A stretch of 64,000 nt of DNA from positions 5,022,001 to 5,086,000 of the forward strand of contig NC_064676.1 of NCBI RefSeq assembly GCF_023278565.1, in the 5' to 3' direction. A program made the translations under genes and the position numbers. Positions 46,700 through 57,850 of this stretch are shown here, one piece after another. The notes under the pieces were generated by a model that saw only the letters and a program-made list of their open reading frames with translations, was not told the origin of the DNA and did not search any database. This DNA is from Colletotrichum lupini (taxonomy: Eukaryota; Ascomycota; Sordariomycetes; Glomerellales; Glomerellaceae). Within the stretch, counting starts at the first letter, position 1. Every line of letters begins with the position of its first letter.

Positions 46700-47606
46700 A
46701 TGTCTCGCTTGCCTCCTGCCGAGAGACTCCCTCTCGCCGTGCGGAAGAACAGTATGTACTGATGTCTCAAGTCAAGTATTCAGTCACTGACCACCTCCGA
46801 GTCCGCGATGATTGGGAGAACAAGAGAGAAGACTTCCAGAATAAGCTCTCTGACGTCCTGGGCACAGAGTGGACGCTCAAGGACATCAGCCCTATCGCGC
46901 TTTACCCTTACGCCGAAGAGGGTTACGCCAAAGAGCGCCTAGGAAGCTGCATCGAAAAGTAAGATCCAGACGCGAAAGCGTATCCGAGCTCTCTAATCTA
47001 ACAATCAAAACCAGCTACGTCGATTCAGCAATCTATAACCTCAAGTACTTCATTGAAAGATACGGCGAAGACGGCAAATCCGAGCTCAACTCCATCTGCC
47101 ACGCCCACTCCCTCATTATCGACCTCGATGACCGCCCCGAGGGCGAGCGCGTCTCCTACTGCGGCGTCATCGTCAAGGAGGACGGCGTGCTGGCGATCGT
47201 CTTTTCCGAAAGAAATCTAGGCGTCAACATCGGCTCCGCCCTCGAGACGCAGGGTCTCCTGAGCGCCTTGAATGCCGCGCCTCCCGCACCGGGGTCCGCC
47301 GCGCCCATGAATTTTGCGGCGCGCAATTCCGTGAGGCGGGACTATGATCCGCAGATCGAGGAGACGAGAAAGTCGTTTGCGGATATGCTCGAGAGGCCTG
47401 ACATTGTGCTGTGTCCCAATCTCGAGGCGAACTTTGAAAAGATCAAGGCTGCGGCGGAGAAGAAGGGGAGCGAGGTGAGGAGTGATTGGGAGGTGAACAT
47501 TGGTGCTTTTACGAGGATGTACTTTGAGGGGCTGAGGTCTCAGATGAGGTATCAAAAGTTTGATGATGATGATATGTTGAGGGAAGGGTTCAATGAGGCT
47601 GCTTAG
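46700..47606 (+). CDS. Unknown protein, 272 aa to an in-frame TAG
   Basis: Exons 46700-46751, 46784-46958 and 47015-47606 are in phase. The first intron would be only 32 nt (GTATGT to TTCAG); an ATG at 46762 in the frame of exon 2 is the alternative start. I prefer 46700 because of its good context (CACCATGTCTCG) and the coding look of PPAERLPLAVRKN. The protein has a helical N-terminal half (DDWENKREDFQNKLSDVLG), a central beta-like segment (ERVSYCGVIVKEDGVLAIVF) and an Ala/Pro linker. It ends DDDDMLREGFNEAA at a TAG (47604-47606). The frame then continues for 52 coding-looking codons (next entry). Family not recognised. Confidence 0.7.
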
Positions 47607-47812
47607 AAGGGGGAGATTCACTTCCGGATCGTGGATAAGATGGCGTATGCGACGTACGGGGAGGTTGTGTTGGATGATGGGCTTATTTGTCTTCAGGTAT
47701 GTCCCGCCGACTTCACGGTTTTAACCTTGCTAACCGGTTTCACCAGACCCAGGCGCATAACTTTGGAACGAATGTCGATTACGCAGCAGAGAAGCTCTTG
47801 GACCAGCTCTAG
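47607..47812 (+). pseudogene. In-frame continuation after the TAG, with one intron
   Basis: Directly after the TAG and in the same frame the sequence reads KGEIHFRIVDKMAYATYG, then EVVLDDGLICLQ. A good intron (47697-47746, GTATGT to CACCAG, phase 0) leads to TQAHNFGTNVDYAAEKLLD and QL before a second TAG at 47810. This looks like the true C-terminus of the gene at 46700. Possibilities: nonsense mutation (for example CAG to TAG), stop readthrough, sequencing error, or splicing of a 132-nt optional intron from GTGAGG at 47475 to the CTTAG at 47606, which would remove the stop and keep the frame. Confidence 0.6.
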
Positions 47813-48322
47813 GTGGGTGTTTGTATGTGCTCAAGTTGAGCCAACGAGGCTAGGAATATTTGTAAAGTTCAGACTCCATATCAGGCAGTCAGCACTTGTT
47901 ACCACCTATCATGTCAAACGCAGCCAACTCGAGCTCCACGACAGTGAGACCAATGTTGCCGGTATAGATGGTAGAGCCGCCAACAGACGGGTTCTCCAAC
48001 AAGTGGACGCCGATCATCGAGGCAATTAAATAGACAATAGAACAACCTTCGTCCCTACTTCTTCGACGACTTCTATCACTGCCTCTATCAATACCTCTAT
48101 CACTCTCTTTATTGCTCTCTCTATTCCGCCCTCTATTCCTCCCCTTATTACTTCCTCTACTTCTATTGTTGTTCTCTACTTCTCAAAGTATATTCTTGAT
48201 TACTATACCTGAAGGATTGAGCACTTGAGATAATGACAAGGATAGTATTAAAGATACAAGGGAGAAAGGTATTAATGATATATTAATCATCGGACTGTTG
48301 TGTCACTCACTTAGCTACCTAT
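47813..48322. other. Intergenic region with pyrimidine repeats
   Basis: Between the broken gene (+) and BTN1 (-). The left third is ordinary 3' sequence; the CTCTAT-type tract at 48055-48186 is listed separately. Confidence 0.45.
48055..48186 (+). repeat. Imperfect pyrimidine minisatellite (CTCTAT units)
   Basis: About 130 bases almost without G, built from imperfect repeats of CCTCTAT(C/T), CTCTCTAT and CTTCTATT. The other strand is a near-pure purine tract. It looks like a degraded minisatellite lying between two convergent genes. Confidence 0.65.
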
Positions 48323-49624
48323 CTACCGGGCTCTACGGCACCATCGTCTGCCATCGACAAGCGAGCTACACATGGACGTCTCGAGCAAGGCACCCATCAC
48401 GCCACCAACGAGTACACCTCCCGCATCGCCAACAGTAACAACCCCAAGACAAACCTCTCGAGGAACCGTATCCCTCCCTTCTCCAACCAGCCTTGCCAAA
48501 ACATTCACATACACAGATCCAGCCGCTAAACCGATCAAGAAGACCAAGAAAAAGGACAGTTGCGTTGAGACGAGGAACACGGCGTTGAAGAACGCAACCG
48601 CCGTCCAGGCGCACAGAGCCGTCAGGTGAAGCCTGAAGTTTCGCGTCGGAAGAAGCTTAAGCGATGACCGTCCCATCCAGACACCTAGATGGAGCGTCAT
48701 GCCGTATGTTGCGTAAAAGTGGGCGAACGTATCAAACGCTGATCCATCGAGCGGCCTGGCGAGGCCATATTGTGAGAGAGAGATGGCTGCGGATGCTGTG
48801 AAGAGAGGCAACATCTCCGAGCGCATGAGATTGCGGAGCAACTCAAACCTGCTTCGCTCGTGGTTCGTACCATTGGCCTCGTCGTGCCGCAAGAAGGATT
48901 GTCCTTCCTCGGCACTGGCGTCCTCTCGTTGCTTCCCTCGCGCGTCATTCTTCGTACCCCTTTTCGAGGACCGTTGAGGCAATACAACAAAGTGAGCCAC
49001 CAGAAGCAGAGCTACACCGTAGTAGACATACGTGGTAGCGCTTCGCAAAAGCTTCCCGGCACCGTACGTCAAAAGAAACGGCCACACGGCGTTCTCCAGC
49101 ACCCCCGCGCCGGTACCGAAGCCCCACCCCGCCAGCCCCGGAAGCCCGGCGTGCCCGATCATTCCGAGACAGCAAACCTCCGTGACCGCCGATGTGGTAG
49201 ACGCAATCATGGTAGTAGCAATGCGTATTGGCGGAGGCACGTTCGGCGGCGTGTCATCTGCAATTCGCTTGAGAACGACCCATACCGCCGCGACGAGAAG
49301 CGGTCGGATTCGGCATGGTATGCGGTGAATGACGAACGGGAGGGTTAGTTTAGTGAGAAGTACCGGCGTGACTTCGATGAGGATGACGATGTGGCGGGGG
49401 TACGGGATGATGAGATAGTTTGAGGCATGAATGAGGGACGGTAGGATTGTATTGGCTAAGCCTGTGGTTCGTATGAGTTTATGCCGAATTGTGGTTGCAG
49501 TATAGTGCTTTCTGCCCGTCATCAGTTAAAGAGTAAACTCACCTATCAGGGCAAAAGCCAAAAAAGTCCGAAATTCGTCGAAAGACCACGCGGTCCGGGC
49601 CGTGGTCTTACTTTTCGACGCCAT
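48323..49624 (-). CDS. BTN1: BTN1 / CLN3 (battenin) family membrane protein
   Basis: Exons 49543-49624 and 48323-49461 (81-nt intron) give 406 residues. After a short polar N-terminus (FDEFRTFLAFALIG) come many hydrophobic helices. CLN3-like landmarks: VILIEVTPVLLTKLTLPFVIH, TTSAVTEVCCLGMIGH, LAGWGFGTGAGVLENAVWPF, SLSQYGLARP, and near the end PREVCLGVVTVGDAGGVLVGG. A charged loop (about residues 190-225) breaks the helices, as in relatives. Family knowledge: CLN3/Btn1 sits in the vacuolar or lysosomal membrane and affects pH and glycerophosphodiester or amino-acid handling. Length fits the family. The start with an intron is well supported by phase. Confidence 0.88.
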
Positions 49625-50132
49625 CGCGAAAGCGAGGCCTCGGGGTGTCTCTAAGGTTCACGACATCCTGCAACCGCGAACTGAGACATGGGGGTTTCCC
49701 TCTCAAGAAGTATAAAGAAGAAAGGCTGCGCGCAGCCTTATTCGAGATCAATTAAGGGAACACGATCGTCACGGATTATGTCGAGGAATCAATGATAGAC
49801 CTGCTCGACTTCCACGTGTTAGGTGAGAGCCCAATGCGCGAGGGTAGTGGGTGAGTTGTCCAGAACCCGGTCCGGACGAATCGAATCCACCACGTGGGAT
49901 GAACCCGGCAATTGATAGGGAACTAGGGCCCCGCGTCGGACCCGTCGATCCATATGGCCGTAACGGCAGCACGCAGCTATGCCGGCCGATTGTCATCTTA
50001 TCGGCGTCGTCAGCTCTCATTTCTCAATGCGATGCTTGGCAGACTCGTTAAGTCGGGTATTTGTCTGATAAGCAGAATGTGCCGCAGGCGGGAAGGCCAT
50101 TCTATCATCCATCAGTGTCTACCTCTGCGAAC
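49625..50132. promoter_or_regulatory. Divergent promoter of BTN1 and a glycosyltransferase
   Basis: The 508 bp between opposite ATGs. No TATA box or strong repeat is seen; a CCACGTG(T/G) word occurs at about 49,813 and 49,891. Confidence 0.4.
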
Positions 50133-51962
50133 ATGATGATGCCTGGAATGGCGTCAGCTACGTTTCCATGGCGTCGGTGGTCGAAATCAAAAATTGAGAC
50201 GCAAAGCAGCATGTGGGATGGCGAAGCTCAACACCGCCGCCGGAGCCCGGTTATCAGGTCAGGTCAATATTGTGCCGATATTGTGAAGTTCATCCTACCT
50301 GTCATCATCTTTATGGGCGTCTTTGGCTTTGTCTTGACGAACTTTGTAAGTCCACCGTTCTCTTTCGCTCTTGGGGTACTACTAACACGATCTTCATAGT
50401 TCCCTGCAGAGTTCAGACACTTCATCCATGGCAGTGACGCAGAAAGAAGAATCACGGGAACAGACCTTGAAAAACTTATGGGTTCAACTCCTGTTGACAC
50501 AGGGGGCTCACGCCGACTGCGGCTCTTCATGCCCGCCGACGGACCAAACATTAACCTCTGCAAGACAGTCATGTCGGCCGTGGCGCTAGGCTACCCCATG
50601 CCCACGCTTCTAAACTGGAATGGGGAGTTCAACAGGCCCGACTGGCACTTTGCAGGCTCTCATATTGCGAAACTAGAGTCACTATTGGCGGTCGTCGATG
50701 CTCTTTACGAAAAAGATGACGGGGAAGATGTGAACGAAAACGATCTCGTTCTCCTTGTAGACGCCTACGACATCTGGTTTCAGCTTCCGCCATCCGTCTT
50801 AATTGAGCGCTTCCACCAGCTGAATCGCAAAGCCAACATCCGGGTGCAGAGACAATGGGAGGAAAGCGGCCTGAAGAGCGGGTTCCCCATTAGCCCCCCG
50901 ACGCAGAACATCATCGTCACCGCGGCCAAAGATTGCCAGCCGGACTGGGAGTCAGGGTCCGATCCGCGATACGACTACTGGCCAGACTCACCCCTGCCAC
51001 GAGACTTCTACGGCGACAAGACTGACCAAGTTCTACCTTATGTCTTTGACTCGGCGAGGAAATACAAAAAGATTCGCCCCCGATGCGTCAACAGCGGGAT
51101 GATCATGGGCACTATCGGATCTTTGCGGGGCGCGCTGCGCAAGAGCAAGGAAAAGATTGAAAAAGCCGCGGGTAGCGGGCGGCAGCTCTGGATCGACCAG
51201 GCTCTTATCGCAGAGGTCATTGGAGACCAGGAGGTTTATCGCCACTGGGTTCGTGGCCTCTCTTCAACGTGGAATGGTTTCGTTTCTGAAGAGCATCTCG
51301 GGAGCATGCCGAAAGAGGTACGGAGAATTGCAGACGCGGCGCTGGCTGGCGAAAAGTTTGAGTTTGGGATCGGGCTGGATTATGAGTTTGCCACGATCCC
51401 GCCTACCTGCTCCTCCGAAGACGACGGGTACTTTGTGGAGCTTGACGACGCCGAGGCCATCAAGAAGGAGTCTGAAAAGGCTGGGGTCCCGGGCGAGGTG
51501 AGGGTACAGAGCATTCCGGAGGAATTGCGAGACGTCCCTCGGCCTCTGCCGGGGCACAGCTGGGGCAACGTCTCGCTCTATACCGACTTCTTCTTTGGTA
51601 CCGCGTCCGTGGGCATACATCATAACGCCTACATCTTTGGGCTGAAGAAGTGGCGGCTGGAGAATTGGTGGAGTCTGACGTGGTTTTATCCTCACTTGCG
51701 GGATCTCGTGGTCCAGGCTCTTGATGCGAATCGAAAGTTGGTGCCCTTAGCGAGACTTCTCACTCGTGGCGACAGCGGGAACGAGGTGGTCTACTGGGCG
51801 GCGGAGGAAGAGCTTGATGGGAAGAAGAGCGTTAGGGTGTATGACGGTTCGAAAAAGCCGGGGAACTTTTCATTCATTGGTTGGGATGAAATATGCCAAA
51901 ATGGAGATGAAGAGTGGTATAGTGTACTGTTTGTAGATGGAAAGGGGCAGCTGGAGGTGTGA
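50133..51962 (+). CDS. Type II membrane glycosyltransferase-like protein, 591 aa
   Basis: Exons 50133-50345 and 50400-51962 join in phase 0. Three consecutive ATGs open the frame (MMMPGM). A cytosolic basic region precedes one transmembrane helix (FILPVIIFMGVFGFVLTNF) just before the intron, a Golgi type II topology. The lumenal domain has VDAYDIWF with a DxxD-like metal site near residue 192, CVNSGMIMGTIGSL, and LWIDQALIAEVIG. These resemble PLOD/procollagen galactosyltransferase-related glycosyltransferases, which are common in filamentous fungi as uncharacterised proteins. The donor sugar and acceptor are unknown. The domain ends near FVDGKGQLEV. Confidence 0.78.
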
Positions 51963-53331
51963 GATATGTACTAGTCAGAGACGCGCGATGGATACAGATT
52001 TGGTGATGGCGGGGTAAAGGCTTCTCTTTCCCACGGCCTGTCTTTGGGTCAACGGTTCATAGGCCCACGCTTTTCCCCGTTTATTGCAACATGTCATTGT
52101 CGATTTGCGGTAAAACTTTCGACAAGTAGCTCCTTGATTATGTGGAAAATCCGGAGTTCATCATCATGTCAGTCTATCATAGCAAACGCATGCTCCTTTT
52201 CAACTGACTGTATGCTGGAACATAGGCCCATATGACCGCAGTCAATATCATCCTATCCGACGCCTAGGAATGTCCTATCGTATTGGAATACCTTACATTG
52301 GACTGAGCGAACTTAGATCGCATCGATGGTGAGGGTCTCCGCGAGAAGACCTCGGCAGCTTCCCCCATTGAGTCTTGGCAGCCACGGAGGCCTATACTCT
52401 ATATTTCTATCTAAGGTCGTGTCTCTATGGTTTAACTAATCTAGACAAGCTGTAGGATGGCCATGAACTGCCACTACAAACCGCCGGAGTATCCGCCTGC
52501 AGAGTCATCACAAGGGACGACAATATCGTGCTTATCCCAATTAATTCGATCAAGGTAGGTCAAGAGTACTTCAGAGTCACAATGATTCACTCGCTCACTG
52601 CGTGTGTTCTCGAGCGGGAACGAAGTCCCAGAGACATTAAACATTTTCATCATGCCAAGCTGGAAGGTCCCGAATATGTTCCAGCCCATTGACGGTGATT
52701 TCCAACGCATGAGGCTGTGTCGATGGACATAGGAGGTCGACTTAGAGCCTCGTTTTCGCATCACAAGGCGTATAGACAATGCTCGGGACAACCGGTAATG
52801 AGTGCCAATCCATCTCCAATACACAATGACGGAGACAGCCTGTGATCATCCAATGAGGACCGTATGCGACGTAGAGCGATCGATGGAATAACGAAGAGAG
52901 AGAACCGGGGAGATGATCCAGTCTCGGGGACGCTGTATACCTGAATTAGGCACGGTATCGTATTTGAAGCTGTCTCATTGGCTAGTCCGTGGGTTCTTGG
53001 CTATGAACAAGCCCCCGTAATGCGACTATACATGTGGGGATACACGGATCCGAAGATCTTAGGGAGAGGCGGCGCAATAGCCTTGTACCTGGATGCTTGC
53101 TTGGTGGCAATGCTGCAGCCCATGGTAGATCATACAGTCGTGATGAGGCTCGATATGGTTGTTGATTTGTATAAGTTGACTACATCTCTCTTCAGATGAG
53201 ATGCCTCTCTTCTCAACAGTCAAGGACAACGTTCATTCACTCAAGCTTCCTCCTCGCCCTGTTTCTCCTAATTACAATCCACTCTCTTTTCTACTCACAG
53301 ACTCGAAAGCCTGAGCATCGCTAGTCTCAGG
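51963..53331. other. Intergenic region (1.4 kb)
   Basis: No gene is well supported. A minus-strand open frame at 52474-52824 begins at GTG just inside a possible CACAG acceptor and carries several aromatic residues, but I see no partner exon, so I do not call it. The rest looks non-coding; the right end is the leader of the next gene. Confidence 0.4.
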
Positions 53332-54948
53332 ATGAAGCAAGTCAACTTCTTCACCGCGGCCATGGTAGCCTGTATGGCCAAGCTCGTCGTACGCCCCCAT
53401 TCCCATCTCTAACCCTCTACAACTTCAAGTCTTCTCACCTACTGGAATATCTAGGCCTCGGCGGACATCGTCGCGGACTCCCAAAACGTGACGGCCCCAG
53501 ACTTCATCGGAAAAGCAGCCACGTCCCAACCCCTCCGCCCCAAGGAACGCTTCTCCCCAGACGCCCTCCATGCCCACATTGACGGCGGCAACACCCGAAG
53601 CGACGACTACATGGGCCCCCTCGGCATCTCCTCCGTCGCCTCCTCGGCTGCCGTGCAGACGGGCTACATGTTCTGGGAGAACAGCACGAGCCTCCTCGTC
53701 GCACTGGAGTGCGTCTCCTCCCAGGCGCCCATCGGATTCTGCCTCGCGGCGCTGGACCCGGAGACCATGGACGTTCTCGTCCAATGGACCGCGCCGGCGG
53801 GACGTACTGCCGCCTCGAATTACTGGCAAGTCGTCGACAACCACGTCGTTATGCCCACACTCGAAGGCTTCATCATGGAGATCCAGCGCCTCGGCACCGG
53901 CACCTCCACGACTTTCACCCAGATCCGCGAGGTCGACGTCTCGTCCCGTCTCCCTTCGGGCTCCATCATTGCCATGGCCGGGTACACGGACGACGAGAAC
54001 CTCTGGTTCGTCGCCACGCCGGCGCCCCTCGTCGGCCTTGAGGGAAGCAACACCACCACCATAGGCTACGTCCAGCCCGACGGCACCATCTTCAGCACCG
54101 CCCTGGACAACCAAATCGTCGAGAACGGCATGGCCGTCAACGGGAAGAACATCTACGTCCTCACGGGTCCCGCCGGCCCCGAAGACCACGCCGACGCCCG
54201 GGGCCACTTTTATGCTTTCCAAGCGGATACGGCCAACGGTGGCGGCGTGGTAGCGGCCTGGAACGAGACGTACCTCGCCGGCAGCGGTATCAAGCCAGGC
54301 GGCCTCTCCCGCGGCTCCGGCGCGACACCAAGCCTCCTCGGACAGAAATACGTCGCCATGACGGACAACGCCGACTCGCAAATCAACCTCAACGTCTATC
54401 GCCAGGCTTCCGCCATGGCCGAAGGCCAAACCTCGAGCTTCGTCTGCTCCGTCCCGCTCTTCACGCCCGGCGCGAGCCTCAACGAGGCCTCGCTGACGTC
54501 GCACTTTGACGGGACGACGTACAGCGCCATGATCCCCAACTGCTACAACTCGCCTTCCTTCCTAGACGTCAGCGAGGATGACGTTAACGGCAGCTACAAT
54601 AACCTCACGCAGGTGACTCCCGGCGTGGCGCGCGTGCGGGTCAATGCCGACGAGAGCTGCGAGCTGGTATGGGATTTGCCTATCGTGGCGACCATGATCA
54701 CGCTGTCGACGAGTAACGGTATCTTGTACGCGTACACGCAGGACCGGGAGCTCGCTGTGGGCGGAGAGTATGTGTGGTACATTGCGGCGTTTGATTATGC
54801 TTCTGGACAGGAGATTTGGCGCAAGAGGGTTGGTGCTGGTGGTGTGTTTAACCCCGGTCCGTCGCATCTGCAGCTCGGTGCGAATGGAAGGATTTATGAG
54901 GGTATTGTTGGTGGTGTTGCGTGGGTTGAGGATTCTCCTTCTCCTTAG
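53332..54948 (+). CDS. Secreted beta-propeller-like protein, 516 aa
   Basis: Exons 53332-53388 and 53455-54948 join in phase 0. The signal peptide is MKQVNFFTAAMVACMAKLV, completed by ASA in exon 2. The mature protein has repeated beta-strand units of the type LAALDPETMDVLVQW, DNHVVMPTLEGFIMEIQRL, GHFYAFQAD, NGILYAYTQDRE and AFDYASGQEIWRKRV, typical of PQQ-like or quinoprotein-type propellers. N-glycosylation sites are frequent (NVT, NST, NTT, NET, NLT). No catalytic residues are identified; it may be a structural or binding protein. The strong C-ending codon bias in the first two thirds indicates good expression. Confidence 0.78.
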
Positions 54949-55357
54949 ATGGGGGTTTTCTCATTGCCGGTGTTTCTGGTGAGAGAAGCTGCTTGGCATC
55001 GTCAGTTGGTGAACGGTGGTAATATCGGGATGGGGCAGAGCTATATGAATGGATATAAGTTTGCTAGATTCCACGCATATGAGACTTAGATCACTTACTG
55101 TCCCATTAATCTAATTCCTTCACCGCTACTTTCTGCTTCTGAGAACGATTAGAAATCTCTAAAGGGACGTCGTGAGGTTATACTTACATGAGTCTAGCCA
55201 AGATTGGCATCAGCCTCGTGATAATCCTGTGTGAGTATAGGTCTAAGTAGAGCGTTCAACCATCCTCGCGTTATACAAAAAGCAGAAATCATACCACTTC
55301 ATCCCATCAACCTAAACATACACTCGCTTTAAAGGATAAGAACCATATGCTAACCTC
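54949..55357. other. Convergent intergenic region
   Basis: Tail-to-tail spacer between the propeller gene and the Zn2Cys6 regulator. No gene seen. Confidence 0.5.
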
Positions 55358-56767
55358 TCAACTCTCAACCCACTCAAACTCCTCGACAGCCAACGTCATC
55401 TTCGGCCACCACTCCCTCGGCAAGAATCTCATCACCCCGTCAAACTCCCTCTCCGCCGCACCCTGCGCCCACCACAAATGCGTCGCCCTCCTCAACAGCA
55501 TAAAGAAGTACCCGACGATAGCTAACGTCCTCGGGTCCTGCGCCTCCAACAACTCGACGAACCGCGGCGGGACGTGCGCAGGGAACCGCAGCAGATCACG
55601 CTGCAGAGCCGAACCCTGGATCTTATCGAGACGGTCGACAGCGATACGATACGCTTCCAACGTCTCCGGCTCTGTCTTTTCTTCATCGAGGTCTTCTAGC
55701 AGGAAGTCAAACGCCCCCGGCTTTGCTGGCCTCGGCGTCTCGTTTTGCTGTGATGAGGTCTGCCGCTCTGGTTTATAGAGGTGGCCTATCCTACTATTCC
55801 GGATCCCGGGCAAAGCGACCTTTAATAGCGCGTTGACGTTCCGAAAGGGCGTGAACCAGTGATGCGGGACCCGCGACCCCGCCCCCGTCCCCTCTCCCGC
55901 ATCCGAGCCGCTACCGTTGCTATCGAGAAACGACTGGTTCGCGCTGGTGTGGAACATGATGATAGTACACGTCGCCATCACAACGGGAGCATTCTGCGCG
56001 TTGATCCCCTCGCGCACAATTTGTCTCGAATGCGCCTCGATAGCCCTCGCCATGTAAGCATGCGAGGCCTCCGACACTGCTGCTGCATAAGTACTACTGC
56101 TGCTGCTGTCATCCACCCTCGCCGCGGACCGTCGGAGGTGAAACGCCGCAAACCCGAGAACAGCGTCCATAAGAGTACGATCTGTCACGGCGAGGTCCGT
56201 AATCCAGCTCGACCAACTTTGCTGGTCAGTCGAGGGGTACGAGGCCGTCATGGCCAGGTAGTGCCGGAAGAAGCGCGACTTCATGCCGTCGGTCATGATG
56301 TCTACTAATACTGGAGGACTACTCGGCCGTATGAGAGTCAGGGATGTCAGGGATAATGCTGTGGACGAGGACGACGATGCAGACGATATTAATGATGATG
56401 ATGATGATGACGACGATAATATGAAGGGTGGCGCCGGCGGACAAGAAGTGGGTTTCAGACTGAAGCGGGATTGTAAATCGATGAAATCACACCGCAGGTT
56501 CGCCTTTGTGCAACCTCCACAGGCGGGCCGGACCTCATCGCACTTTTGTGTATGGTCAGTACTTGTACTTGCGTATAAGGTAGGTAGACATGTAAGAAGG
56601 TATGCAGTAAGGTATCAAGTGAGAAACCCGTCCGACCCCCTGCACCCGGGACGCGGTGATCGTAAGGTCGGGACGCCTCGTTCAGAGCTCACCTTGATTC
56701 GCCGCGTCTTGCAGCGCCTGCAGCCGAGTCTCGACTTGTGATGGGCTCGTCTGACTCTCTCCGTCAT
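55358..56767 (-). CDS. Zn2Cys6 fungal-type transcription factor
   Basis: Exons 56693-56767 and 55358-56542 (150-nt intron) give 419 residues. The zinc cluster is split by the intron: CRRCKTRRIK, then CDEVRPACGGCTKANLRC, giving the six cysteines of the Gal4-type DNA-binding domain at about residues 16-43. A Ser-rich linker follows, partly encoded by an imperfect ATC/TCA repeat. The rest is helical and matches the fungal-specific regulator domain of the sterol-uptake (UPC2-like) group: FFRHYLAMTA, LMDAVLGFAAFHL and WFTPFRNVNALL. The target is unknown. It is not part of an evident metabolic cluster. Confidence 0.88.
56391..56420 (+). repeat. GAT/GAC trinucleotide repeat coding for Ser
   Basis: Consecutive GATGAT(C/G)A units on the + strand encode the poly-Ser linker of the transcription factor on the minus strand. 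Length may vary among strains. Confidence 0.7.
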
Positions 56768-57850
56768 TGCAACCGGGTAAGATGTGTAGTGGATCTTACT
56801 TCGGGTGTTTGCAGCAAGTATCGGGCCTAGAATCCTTCTGGAAGTTACAAGATACACCAAAAGCAAGGGCAAGCAAGCAAGAAGAAAGAACGTGGCCACT
56901 GAGATGTGCCAGTGAGGGAGGAGAGTCTGTGGGAAGATGGGAGAGCAGAAGGGGGGTCGTCGCTCAGATGCCGGAACGCTGCGTCGATGCTTTGACCCGG
57001 TTCCGGCCAATGAGAGGCGCCGGAATACGGTCTTGGATAGATCTTGGGTCTAGTAGCGACATCCCATCTCAATCAAACTCTATCCCTACCGCCGATCTAC
57101 ACCTACGTACCTGACTTTACGTATAGGTAAATGACTTTCATGTCAGGCTTTGCTGTGGTTTGGTGATCATAAGTAAGCCAGACACGTCCATTATTCGCCT
57201 TGGGGCTGCTCTCTCACTTGCTGCTCATTTTTACCTACTGCAGTGCGTGTACCAGAAGCTGTGAGATCATCCAACATACCTATGAAGAAACTCATCAGCT
57301 TTTTGCCGTACGCAAGTGGCTGTCTCACTGAACATATCTCATATATCACGTCTTACGAGGCTCAAGTTCCTTCATATCGTTCCCATTAAAGTAGGCCGTG
57401 TGTCGTCCTGTTCTCGATATATGCCTATAGGAAGTCGCCTGCACATCAAAACGTAAAGAAAAGTGAAGGGGTGGTTCCGCGAATCAGCCACCAATCCGTT
57501 GTGTGTCCAATGACGGAGCCAGTCCGCGGACATCAACCCGAGGTATCTTGTTTTCCTGCCATTTCTCCCGTCATCCAATTCTTCGTCCCCAAGCTCACAT
57601 TCTTCTCATAGAGCCATATGCTGTCAGACACAATGCGATCCGACAAAGAGCCTGATCGCTTTGCTTCACGACCGCCTCGCATGTTGGCAAACAGACCTTT
57701 AAGAGTCTCTTTGCGCAGACAGTTGAGTCCCGAAGGAGCGTGAGATCCACCAAGAATATTCATTGCTGCTGTAAGGAGACTCATGTCTGCATCGTGCTTT
57801 TCGTTGTGGGGTGCCGTGACCTTCACACATGGTGCCGCATTACGACGAGG
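56768..57850. other. Intergenic region (1.1 kb)
   Basis: Between the regulator's start and the 3' end of the kinase gene (both on the minus strand). A minus-strand open frame at 57533-57826 probably lies in the kinase 3' untranslated region. GTACGTAGGT-like words occur at about 57,100-57,130. No gene supported. Confidence 0.45.

Noticed and set aside
47549..47606. 58-nt intron from GTATCA to CTTAG as a way to remove the internal stop
   Set aside because: It is phase 2, so the downstream sequence would be read in the wrong frame; the 132-nt option from 47475 keeps the frame.
52474..52824. 116-codon minus-strand frame rich in aromatic residues
   Set aside because: Begins at GTG, preceded by a stop close upstream; no upstream exon with ATG could be found.
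53425..54504. 359-codon minus-strand open frame opposite the secreted propeller gene
   Set aside because: Explained by strong C-ending codon bias on the + strand; the + frame has signal peptide and propeller repeats.
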